A DNA stretch of 5,708 bases from Armatimonadota bacterium (GCA_026419315.1 JANZZQ010000077.1:1-5708); one strand, 5' to 3'; positions 1 through 5,634 are shown, counted from the first letter of the stretch. Made by a program: numbers and translations. Notes: generated by a model not told the origin, from the sequence alone.

Positions 1-515
1 GTGCTCTGATATCCAACGCCGGCACTGCAGAAGAGTTCATAGGCGACAAAGTGAAGCGTGTGACCCTCCTAACCTCAAACGGGGAGTTAAAAACGGTTGA
101 GAGGGATGAGTTGAAATTTGGCTACCGCTACAGCAACTTGAAGGACTTGGGGTTGGTGGTTGTAAGCGTAGTGATGAATTTGAGCCCCGACGAACCGAAA
201 GCGATTATGGAACGAATTCACCGCCGATGGCGTTACCGGTGGGAAACACAACCTGTGAATATGCCTTGTGCTGGCTGCATTTTCAAAAACCCACCCGGAG
301 ATAGGGCAGGTCGGCTGCTCGACGCCGCTGGTTTGAAAGGTGTCCGCATCGGCGATGCTCAAGTTTCCCCCATCCACGCAAACTTCATCGTCAATTTGGG
401 CAACGCGACGGCGAAGGATGTGCTCGAGTTGGCTGATTTGATGAAGCAGACGGTCCTTGAAAAATTCGGCATCAGCCTTGAATATGAAGTCCAGATTGTC
501 GGTGAGGACAGGTAG
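1..515 (+). CDS. murB: UDP-N-acetylenolpyruvoylglucosamine reductase (MurB), 3' part, 5' end outside the window
   Basis: MurB reduces UDP-GlcNAc-enolpyruvate to UDP-MurNAc with NADPH and FAD, in the cytoplasm, at the second committed step of peptidoglycan synthesis. The frame is open from base 3, so the GTG at 51 is an internal valine and not the start. About 170 residues are visible. They begin in the end of the FAD-binding region (ISNAG, then GDKV), followed by the FGYRYSNLK motif and the C-terminal MurB domain. The motif AGCIFKNP places the proton-donor residue at the cysteine encoded at 276-278, a position that is serine in E. coli. AGLKG, HANFIVN and LEYEVQIVG (with the conserved C-terminal glutamate) complete the family signature. 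I see no extra tyrosine-bearing insertion as in E. coli MurB, so it looks like a type II enzyme. It ends with TAG, 91 bases before ddl. Identity is secure; the first part of the protein is missing only because of the window edge. Confidence 0.96.
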   Translation, partial: ALISNAGTAEEFIGDKVKRVTLLTSNGELKTVERDELKFGYRYSNLKDLGLVVVSVVMNLSPDEPKAIMERIHRRWRYRWETQPVNMPCAGCIFKNPPGDRAGRLLDAAGLKGVRIGDAQVSPIHANFIVNLGNATAKDVLELADLMKQTVLEKFGISLEYEVQIVGEDR

Positions 516-534
516 TGGCAGCGCTTAGGTGCAG

Positions 535-564
535 TGGAGCTAAGTTGGAAGCGCAAAAGCTCCA
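535..564 (+). other. Predicted hairpin in the murB-ddl spacer (stem 1)
   Basis: TGGAGCT at 535-541 is the exact inverse complement of AGCTCCA at 558-564. This gives a 7-bp stem (8 with a G-U pair at 534/565) around a 16-base loop. No run of T follows directly, so it does not look like a classical intrinsic terminator. It could be an RNA processing or stabilising structure, or a chance match in a 91-base spacer. No folding calculation was run. Confidence 0.4.
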
Positions 565-568
565 TCCA

Positions 569-587
569 TCGCTCCGATTTTGAGCGA
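569..587 (+). other. Predicted hairpin just upstream of the ddl ribosome-binding region (stem 2)
   Basis: TCGCTC at 569-574 pairs perfectly with GAGCGA at 582-587 around a 7-base loop containing TTTT. It starts four bases after stem 1 and ends a few bases before the AGGTG at 592-596, the probable ddl ribosome-binding site. It could therefore affect translation of ddl. This is inferred from base pairing alone. Confidence 0.4.
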
Positions 588-591
588 GGAC

Positions 592-596
592 AGGTG
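592..596 (+). promoter_or_regulatory. Probable ribosome-binding site of ddl
   Basis: AGGTG lies 10 bases before the ATG at 607. The AAGGA at 601-605 is closer to consensus but sits one base before the ATG, too close to work. A GTG at 595 is in frame with ddl and has GAGGA at 586-590 a few bases upstream, so it is a weaker alternative start adding four residues. The ATG at 607 gives the normal Ddl N-terminus (MARILVLMGG). Confidence 0.4.
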
Positions 597-606
597 ATGC
601 AAGGAA

Positions 607-1641
607 ATGGCTCGTATTCTGGTTCTCATGGGTGGTGATGCCCCGGAGCGTGAAATTTCACTGAGGTCTGGACGGGCAGTCGCAAGAGCATTAGCCCGAA
701 GGGGACACAAAGTTTGGGCGGCGGATATCTCGTTTCAACACGAAAATTCTTTGCCCCCACCTTCACCACCGCCACCGAACCAAGAAACGCCATTGAGTTG
801 TTCTCCCTTGACCCTTCCTCGCTGGATTGAACTTCTTCGTCCTGACGCCGTTTTCCCAGTTTTGCACGGGGGTTACGGTGAAGACGGAACTTTGCAAGCG
901 ATGTTGGAGTTGCTGCGGGTTCCGTATGCTTCCCCGCCACCTCTGGCTTGTCAATTAGCGATGAACAAAGTTCAGTTCAAGAGGGTTCTGTTGGCAGAAG
1001 GGGTTCCGACGGCTTTGCATTGCGTTGTTGAGCGAAACCGATTTGAGAGGGACGCTGAAGGTGCTATTGACAGAGTTGAGCAAATTGTCGGTTACCCATG
1101 TGTTGTCAAACCTTCTTCTCAAGGTTCCACCATCGGGGCGAGCGTGGTGAACCGACCCGACCGGGGGGCTTTGCGTGAGGCAATTGAGGAAGCGCTTCGC
1201 TATGACCTGGAGGCGCTGGTTGAGCGGAAAATTTCTGGCAAGGAAATCACTGTCGCCGTTTTGGGGAGCGGCGAAAACGCCCGCGCCTTGCCAGTTATTG
1301 AAATTGTCCCCAAAACCGGTGACTTCTTTGACTTCACTACCAAATACACTCCGGGGATGGCAGAACATCGCATCCCTCCGTCAATTTCCGAAAAGGCGCA
1401 AAAGCGAGCGCAGGAAATTGCGGTGAAGGTTCACAACTTGCTCGGTTGCCGGGCAGTCACCCGAACAGATATGATGGTTGACAAAGACGAAAACATCTTC
1501 GTGCTGGAACTCAACGCTATCCCCGGCATGACGGAAGTATCGCTCGTTCCCGAAGCGGCGAAGGTCGCTGGCATAAGTTTTGAGGATTTGATGGAGATTT
1601 TGCTTGAGGAGGCTCTTCAAACCCCTTTGCGGAGCTGGTGA
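607..1641 (+). CDS. ddl: D-alanine--D-alanine ligase, with unusual active-site sequence
   Basis: This cytoplasmic ATP-grasp ligase of 344 residues joins two D-alanines for the peptidoglycan stem peptide. The N-terminal domain has LMGG then EREISLRSG, with the catalytic glutamate at residue 14 (E. coli DdlB Glu15). HGGYGEDGTLQA (residues 87-98) matches the first Ddl signature. The ATP-grasp core shows VVKPSSQGSTIGAS (166-179), the omega-loop Lys246-Tyr247 (E. coli Lys215/Tyr216), and metal ligands Asp288, Glu301 and Asn303 in RTDMM and LELNAIPGM. Tyrosine rather than phenylalanine at 247 points to D-Ala-D-Ala and not D-Ala-D-lactate specificity. Two oddities stand out. A proline-rich insertion lies at residues 50-57. 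The usual GSG of the serine loop reads SPPP at 109-112, which puts proline at the Ser150 position of the E. coli triad. The gene ends 6 bases before ftsQ. Identity is firm; catalytic detail is inferred. Confidence 0.95.
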   Translation: MARILVLMGGDAPEREISLRSGRAVARALARRGHKVWAADISFQHENSLPPPSPPPPNQETPLSCSPLTLPRWIELLRPDAVFPVLHGGYGEDGTLQAMLELLRVPYASPPPLACQLAMNKVQFKRVLLAEGVPTALHCVVERNRFERDAEGAIDRVEQIVGYPCVVKPSSQGSTIGASVVNRPDRGALREAIEEALRYDLEALVERKISGKEITVAVLGSGENARALPVIEIVPKTGDFFDFTTKYTPGMAEHRIPPSISEKAQKRAQEIAVKVHNLLGCRAVTRTDMMVDKDENIFVLELNAIPGMTEVSLVPEAAKVAGISFEDLMEILLEEALQTPLRSW

Positions 1642-1647
1642 CTGGAG

Positions 1648-2340
1648 ATGAACCGAGGTTGCCCTAAGTTGGTGAAATTCGTTTCGGCTGTGATAACGGT
1701 TGTCCTCTTGACAAAGGGAATGGCAGTTCGTCGCGTTGTTTGGGAGGGTTATGCACCTGTTGGGTTTGGCACTGTAGTCTCGGTTAACGAAAAGTTGATA
1801 GGTCGCCCGATTTGGCTCGTTTCGGAAAAGCAGATTCGCCGTTGGTTGGAAGGCGAGCTGGTTGGTCGGGTGGAAATTCGCCGAAGATTTCCGTGGACGC
1901 TCGTGATAATTGCCGAGCCACCGAAATTGGTTGGGGTCATTCCAGAAGGTTCGCAGGGCTATGTTGTGGATGAACAAGGGAAGAAGTGGAGGAAAGTGCC
2001 ACTATCGGTCACCCGCCTGCCTTTTCTCATGCTACCTGAAAATGTCCCGACACGAAAGTGTATGTTGGCAGTCAAGCAAATTTTGGACCTGTGCTACCGC
2101 GAGGGAATTTCGGTGAGAGCGGTTTGGCTGAGCCAGTTCGGTGAAGCGGCAGTTTACTTGCCTGAAGGTTTTTGGCTTAGATTGGGCAACCCGACGGCGT
2201 TGAAGTTGAAGTTACAACTCGGGAAATTGCTTCACCAAAACAAGCTTGTGCCGCCCCGCACGGTTTTGGATTTAAGCGTGCCGAAGGTAATAAGCCTTTG
2301 GGAAATCACAAAGGAAGCAAACGAAGAAGAAGGTGATTGA
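1648..2340 (+). CDS. ftsQ: Cell division protein FtsQ/DivIB (divergent)
   Basis: FtsQ is a single-pass, bitopic divisome protein that links early and late components through FtsB/FtsL (DivIC/FtsL) and restrains septal synthesis. The 230 residues show a very short cytoplasmic tail, one hydrophobic helix at about 9-22, and a POTRA domain at about 28-98. That domain ends in the typical FPWTLVIIAEPP stretch (81-92). GYVVDEQG (104-111) is the usual continuation into the beta domain. The C-terminal beta domain contains EGFWLRLGN (173-181) and the closing VLDLSVPKVISLWE. Sequence similarity is low, as is normal for this family; order and position support the call. The upstream ddl TGA is in the same frame two codons away, so translation cannot begin earlier than 1642. 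The ATG at 1648 is the first standard start. A TTG at 1669 is an alternative that would leave almost no cytoplasmic tail. The stop is 3 bases before the DUF881 gene. Confidence 0.88.
   Translation: MNRGCPKLVKFVSAVITVVLLTKGMAVRRVVWEGYAPVGFGTVVSVNEKLIGRPIWLVSEKQIRRWLEGELVGRVEIRRRFPWTLVIIAEPPKLVGVIPEGSQGYVVDEQGKKWRKVPLSVTRLPFLMLPENVPTRKCMLAVKQILDLCYREGISVRAVWLSQFGEAAVYLPEGFWLRLGNPTALKLKLQLGKLLHQNKLVPPRTVLDLSVPKVISLWEITKEANEEEGD
1655..1659 (+). promoter_or_regulatory. Shine-Dalgarno-like GAGGT inside the ftsQ 5' end
   Basis: GAGGT lies 9 bases before an in-frame TTG at 1669, while the annotated ATG at 1648 has only a GGAG abutting it (1644-1647) or a distant GGAG (1631-1634, 13 bases away). On ribosome-binding-site strength alone the TTG start is competitive. 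The ATG is kept because it retains a short cytoplasmic tail before the membrane helix. Confidence 0.3.
2330..2336 (+). promoter_or_regulatory. Ribosome-binding site of the DUF881 gene
   Basis: AAGGTGA, a near-perfect match to the 16S anti-Shine-Dalgarno, lies inside the last codons of ftsQ, 7 bases before the ATG at 2344. It fixes the start and indicates translational coupling with ftsQ. Confidence 0.7.
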
Positions 2341-2343
2341 ACG

Positions 2344-3066
2344 ATGAAGCAGCCGTTCCCAAACGACCAAAAGTTCGCGATAGTGCTTGTTGGCTTGACT
2401 TTGGGTCTGTTGATTGGGCTTCAAGTTAGAACTTTAGGGCTGCAAAAAGCGTCCATCGGCTCATCCCGCGCAACTGTTTTGATGGAACGGTTGCTCAAGG
2501 CTCAAGAGGAAATCACACAGTTGCGGGAAGAGGTTGACAAACTTCGCCAGCAAATTCGCGATTACGAAAGGGCAATGGCAGAAGGGCGAGCGGCAACGGA
2601 AAGGATAACGGCCGAACTCAACAAGTTGAGAGTAATGGCTGGCTTGACAAAAGTCCGCGGTCCTGGAATCATCATTTGGTTGACAGACGCTTCAAAACCC
2701 TTGTCCCCTGATAACCCGTCTTTGGGCATCGTCCACGACACCGACCTGCTAATGATTGTCAATGAACTCCGCAACGCCGGTGCCGAAGCGATTGCCATTA
2801 ACAACCAACGGGTTGTTGCGACTACGGCAATTCGTTGCGTCGGCAACCTCATAACTGTCAATGGTGTTCCTGTTTCTCCACCCTACGAAATCGCTGCCAT
2901 CGGTGACCCGAACAAGTTGAAGGAGGGGCTAATGATGCCCGAAGGGATAGTAGAGCAACTGAAGACACTCGGCATCCCCATCAACATCACTCAAAGACAA
3001 GATGTCATCATCCCGTCGCTAAGCGTGACTCCGAGACTCGAACTTGCTCGCCCGATAGAGCAATAA
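2344..3066 (+). CDS. DUF881 family membrane protein (YlxW/YlxX-like)
   Basis: This 240-residue protein belongs to the DUF881 family, whose genes sit between divIB and ftsA in Bacillus and relatives. Its biochemical role is not established. It has a short basic N-terminus, one membrane helix at about 11-26, and a charged coiled-coil at about 45-97 rich in Glu, Arg, Lys and Leu. The DUF881 domain follows, starting at RGPGIIIWLTDA (105-116). The most telling motifs are GIVHDTDLLMIVNELRNAG (128-146), AEAIAINNQRV (147-157), TAIRCVGNLITVNG (161-174) and PPYEIAAIGDP (179-189). The layout (N-in anchor, coiled-coil, extracytoplasmic domain) resembles other bitopic divisome proteins. That resemblance and the context suggest a division or envelope role, by inference only. 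Only one DUF881 gene is present here, while Bacillus subtilis has two adjacent ones. The start is secured by a good ribosome-binding site and an in-frame stop two codons upstream. Confidence 0.92.
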   Translation: MKQPFPNDQKFAIVLVGLTLGLLIGLQVRTLGLQKASIGSSRATVLMERLLKAQEEITQLREEVDKLRQQIRDYERAMAEGRAATERITAELNKLRVMAGLTKVRGPGIIIWLTDASKPLSPDNPSLGIVHDTDLLMIVNELRNAGAEAIAINNQRVVATTAIRCVGNLITVNGVPVSPPYEIAAIGDPNKLKEGLMMPEGIVEQLKTLGIPINITQRQDVIIPSLSVTPRLELARPIEQ

Positions 3067-3074
3067 CAAAATTT

Positions 3075-3079
3075 GGGAG
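3075..3079 (+). promoter_or_regulatory. Ribosome-binding site deciding the start of the small basic protein gene
   Basis: GGGAG is placed 8 bases before the ATG at 3088. It overlaps the in-frame TTG at 3073, which would otherwise be the longest start and has no ribosome-binding site of its own. The ATG start is therefore preferred over the TTG and over the GTG at 3079. Confidence 0.65.
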
Positions 3080-3087
3080 TGAGAGAG

Positions 3088-3462
3088 ATGTGGCTTGGGC
3101 TTTTGGCATTGCTTATCGGGTTGATTTTGGGCTTGTGGCTTCCGTCACTTGCTATCTTGCCCGTGACTTTGCAACAACAGTTGCCTAACTACTTGGGCTT
3201 GGCTTTGCTTGCAGCAATTGATGCCACTTTGGGCGCTTGGCGGGCAAACATGGAAGGGACTTACGATACGGGCGTTTTCCTTTCCGGTTTCTTCGTCAAC
3301 ATGATTGCGGCGGCGTCTTTGGCTTATATCGGCGATTTGTTGGGTGTAAACTTGGCGTTGGCAGCGGTGGTTGCGTTTGGGACTCGCATTTTCAACAACC
3401 TGGCGGTCATTCGCCGCATTTTGCTTCAACACTGGCGACAGCGGATGACGCGGGTGGGGTGA
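3088..3462 (+). CDS. sbp: Small basic protein, DUF1290 family
   Basis: This 124-residue integral membrane protein matches the DUF1290 family, named Sbp (small basic protein) in Bacillus subtilis, where it also lies directly before ftsA. Its molecular function is unknown. It has hydrophobic segments at about 2-20, 36-52 and 64-97, probably three or four membrane spans, and a basic C-terminal tail (RR at 109-110, HWRQRM at 115-120). Family hallmarks are LLAAIDATLGAWRANMEG (40-57), the GFFVNMIAA segment (67-75), IGDLLGVNLALAAVVAFG (81-98) and TRIFNNLAVIRR (99-110). The ATG at 3088 is preferred to the TTG at 3073 because of the GGGAG upstream, and it gives the normal hydrophobic N-terminus. The stop is 7 bases before the ftsA start. 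The pairing with DUF881 suggests a joint role at the membrane, which is inference. Confidence 0.9.
   Translation: MWLGLLALLIGLILGLWLPSLAILPVTLQQQLPNYLGLALLAAIDATLGAWRANMEGTYDTGVFLSGFFVNMIAAASLAYIGDLLGVNLALAAVVAFGTRIFNNLAVIRRILLQHWRQRMTRVG
3456..3462 (+). promoter_or_regulatory. Ribosome-binding site of ftsA, overlapping the sbp stop
   Basis: GGGGTGA, one mismatch from GAGGTGA, ends with the sbp stop codon and lies 7 bases before the GTG at 3470. It supports that GTG as the ftsA start and implies coupling with sbp translation. Confidence 0.55.
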
Positions 3463-3469
3463 AAAAGGC

Positions 3470-4705
3470 GTGTATCGTTCAACCTCTCCGATCGTGGTAG
3501 GGTTGGATGTCGGAACGACAAAAGTTTGCACTTTGATCGCAAGGGTTTTGCCCGAAGGGTGGGATGTGGTTAGTTTCGCTACGGTCCCCTCGAGAGGTGT
3601 CCAACGAGCAACAATCGTTGACTTGAACGAAGCGACCACTGCAATTGTCAATAGCATTGAAAGGGCAGAGCAGTCCGCGGGGATAGAAGTCCACTCCGCT
3701 TGGGTCGGAATCACAGGACACCACATCCGAGCCTACCCGGTGGAGGTGACTTTGCAGGTCCCGGATGAGGAGGGGCGAGTAACGCAGGAACTTTTGGACG
3801 CTTTAATTGAAAGGGCGAAGAAGGCGAGAAATATACCAGAAGACCATTCCATCCTGCACACCATACCGCGCCAATTTGCCATTGACGGGGTTGGAGGGAT
3901 TCGGAAACCTTTAGGGCTCTCAGCAAGGGAGATCAAAATGCGAGCATTGGTTGTGACCGCAGCGACCTCCTTCATGCGCAACTTGGCAACCTGTGTCAGA
4001 CAAGCGGGCGTGGAAGTTGAGAACATGGTTTTGGAACCCCTCGCCGCTGGCATGTCTGTCTTGACAGAAAGTGAGAGGGAGTTGGGGACAGCCTTGCTCG
4101 ACATAGGTGGCGGGACCACAGATGTAGCGGTTTTCATTGAAAACTCTTTGGTTGACACTTTTGCCATTCCCGTCGGCGGCAACCATGTCACTCGGGATTT
4201 AGCTATAGGATTGAGAACACCGCTTGAGGAAGCGGAACGATTGAAAGTTGTCCACGGTTGCGCCCTGCCCGAAAAAGTTAGTTCCGATGAGGTTGTGGAA
4301 GTTATGGAACTTGGGAGGGGTAAACCTCGCCCCGTCCCCAAAAGAGCATTGGCCGAAATTATTGAACCGAGGATGAGGGAACTTTTTGAATTGGCTGCAG
4401 AACGGTTGGCTCGGAATGGTTGGTTCCCTTTGCTTGCTGGAGGGGTAGTTTTGACAGGTGGAGGTTCATTGCTTGGCAATGCTGTTGAATTAGCTCAGAG
4501 CGTTTTCGGTTTGCCGGTAAGATTGGGTGAACCGTCATTGCCCCCCGGAGCACCTCAAGACTTGAAGAGCCCGATTTACGCAACAGTGGTCGGGCTTGTC
4601 CTTCACGGCATTCAACATTACCGCTCTGCCACAGAAGTCACAGCCCCATGGTGGCAAAGGTTGGAAAGTTTGTGGAAACGCCTGAGAAGATGGATGCCTT
4701 GGTGA
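3470..4705 (+). CDS. ftsA: Cell division protein FtsA
   Basis: FtsA is an actin-like ATPase that tethers FtsZ polymers to the membrane and recruits later divisome proteins. The 411 residues (family usually about 410-440) begin at a GTG and show the phosphate-1 loop GLDVGTTKV (11-19). The FtsA-specific 1C (SHS2) domain covers about 85-165, including the HSILHTIPRQFAIDG stretch (126-140). Phosphate-2 is LLDIGGGTTDVAVF (209-222), and the adenosine motif is GGVVLTGGGSLLGN (324-337). The PLEEAERLK stretch (251-259) is typical of FtsA and its MreB/DnaK relatives. The C-terminus (residues 394-411) is an amphipathic, tryptophan- and arginine-rich helix, the expected membrane-targeting sequence. It includes W394, W395, W402, W408 and W411. 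A pilus PilM protein is the main alternative, but the 1C domain, this C-terminal helix and the dcw context favour FtsA. ftsZ does not follow; galU starts 24 bases downstream. Confidence 0.96.
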   Translation: MYRSTSPIVVGLDVGTTKVCTLIARVLPEGWDVVSFATVPSRGVQRATIVDLNEATTAIVNSIERAEQSAGIEVHSAWVGITGHHIRAYPVEVTLQVPDEEGRVTQELLDALIERAKKARNIPEDHSILHTIPRQFAIDGVGGIRKPLGLSAREIKMRALVVTAATSFMRNLATCVRQAGVEVENMVLEPLAAGMSVLTESERELGTALLDIGGGTTDVAVFIENSLVDTFAIPVGGNHVTRDLAIGLRTPLEEAERLKVVHGCALPEKVSSDEVVEVMELGRGKPRPVPKRALAEIIEPRMRELFELAAERLARNGWFPLLAGGVVLTGGGSLLGNAVELAQSVFGLPVRLGEPSLPPGAPQDLKSPIYATVVGLVLHGIQHYRSATEVTAPWWQRLESLWKRLRRWMPW

Positions 4706-4715
4706 GTTGCGGTGT

Positions 4716-4723
4716 GAGGGTGA
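4716..4723 (+). promoter_or_regulatory. Ribosome-binding site of galU
   Basis: GAGGGTGA lies 6 bases before the ATG at 4730. Its last three bases form a TGA in frame with galU, so translation cannot start further upstream. Confidence 0.6.
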
Positions 4724-4729
4724 GCGGAA

Positions 4730-5608
4730 ATGATAGGAAAACACCAAATTGTCCGGCTTGCCGTTGTCCCAGCAGCAGGCGTAGGTTCCCGCCTTTTGCC
4801 GCTGACAAAGGCACAGCCGAAAGAAATGCTGCCACTTGGTCGTAAACCTGTCCTTCACCATGTAATTGAGGAATTGGCTGCGGCGGATGTTCGCGACATT
4901 CTACTCATAACTGGAAGGCGCAAACGGAGCGTTGAAGATTACTTTGACGAAGACGGTGACCTTCGCCACTTTGGCCCTGACAGGGCTCCGACAGCGGAAA
5001 AGCTTGGCGTGAACCTCGCATACATGAGGCAACCCCAGCCTTTGGGTAGTGGACACGCTATAAAACTTGCCGCAAGTTTCACCGGAAATGAGCCTTTCCT
5101 TGTGGCTTACGGCGATTGCGTGATTTGGGAAACTCCCAAAGGCTCATTGGTTCGTAAAATGGTGAACGCATACGAGCAATTCAATCCCGCAGCGATAGTA
5201 GCAGTTCAAAAGGTTGCTCGCTCCGAGGTTCAAAATTACGGGGTTGTCGCTGTTGGGCGCTGGGAGGGAGATGTAGCAAGGGTCACGAAGGTTGTGGAGA
5301 AACCCACTCCGAACGATGCACCAAGCTGCTATGCTATTGCCGCTCGGTATCTTTTCACCCCTAAAGTTTACGAGGCACTTGACGCAGTGAAACCGGCGAG
5401 AGGGGAGTGGCAGTTGACAGATGCCATCCAGAAGTTGATTGAGTGGGGCGAGACGGTTCTGTGCGTTAGATTGGGAGAGGGGAAGCGGTTAGATGTCGGC
5501 AACTTCCTAAACTACTGCCTTGCTTTTCTTCATGCCGCCCTTCACGACCCAGAGATGGGACAAAGGTTGAGACGCGAAATCCGGAAGATGCTTCGTCAAA
5601 TCCGCTGA
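4730..5608 (+). CDS. galU: UTP--glucose-1-phosphate uridylyltransferase (GalU/GtaB family)
   Basis: This enzyme makes UDP-glucose from UTP and glucose-1-phosphate in the cytoplasm, feeding glycolipid, teichoic-acid or polysaccharide synthesis. The 292-residue protein is a nucleotidyltransferase of normal GalU length (about 290-300). The nucleotide-binding signature VVPAAGVGSRLLPLTKAQPKE spans 12-32, with KEMLP at 31-35. EDYFD (69-73) and QPLGSGHAI (103-111) are typical of the family. FLVAYGDCVI (123-132) holds the metal-binding Asp129; the family often has GDD or PD there, so Cys130 is slightly unusual. VVEKP (188-192), AARYLFTP (204-211), GEWQLTDAI (225-233) and GKRLDVGN (251-258) complete the pattern. 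A glucose-1-phosphate thymidylyltransferase or other sugar nucleotidyltransferase is less likely, since the KEMLP and GEWQLTDAI blocks are GalU-like. It follows ftsA by 24 bases with its own ribosome-binding site and ends 26 bases from the convergent tRNA. Confidence 0.92.
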   Translation: MIGKHQIVRLAVVPAAGVGSRLLPLTKAQPKEMLPLGRKPVLHHVIEELAAADVRDILLITGRRKRSVEDYFDEDGDLRHFGPDRAPTAEKLGVNLAYMRQPQPLGSGHAIKLAASFTGNEPFLVAYGDCVIWETPKGSLVRKMVNAYEQFNPAAIVAVQKVARSEVQNYGVVAVGRWEGDVARVTKVVEKPTPNDAPSCYAIAARYLFTPKVYEALDAVKPARGEWQLTDAIQKLIEWGETVLCVRLGEGKRLDVGNFLNYCLAFLHAALHDPEMGQRLRREIRKMLRQIR

Positions 5609-5634
5609 CGATCTATGCTTTAGAAAACGAAAAA

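Noticed and set aside
51..515. murB read as a short complete gene starting at the GTG at 51
   Set aside because: The same frame is open upstream to the window edge and encodes MurB-like sequence (NAG motif), so GTG 51 is an internal valine.
1066..1095. TTGACA promoter -35 boxes (also at about 1707, 2643, 2680, 4060 and 5413)
   Set aside because: The hexamer arises repeatedly from common Leu/Val-Thr/Asp codons in this TTG-rich genome. The copies checked had no convincing TATAAT about 17 bases downstream.
607..1641. Vancomycin-resistance type D-Ala-D-Lac ligase
   Set aside because: The omega-loop keeps the Lys-Tyr pair of D-Ala-D-Ala ligases, and no van-type partner genes are nearby.
955..1977. 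Long minus-strand open frames opposite ddl and ftsQ (also 3145-3726 and 3733-4479)
   Set aside because: They lie wholly opposite recognisable genes, have no family motifs, and have compositions expected of antisense shadows.
3073..3087. TTG at 3073 as the start of the small basic protein
   Set aside because: The ATG at 3088 has a well spaced GGGAG and gives the family-typical hydrophobic start; the TTG lies at the ribosome-binding site itself.
3470..4705. FtsA-like gene as a type IV pilus PilM or MreB-type protein
   Set aside because: The 1C domain, the C-terminal amphipathic helix and the neighbouring division genes fit FtsA better.
5609..5634. Intrinsic terminator between galU and the tRNA
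   Set aside because: No inverted repeat of useful length is visible in these 26 bases; only A-rich sequence on the + strand.
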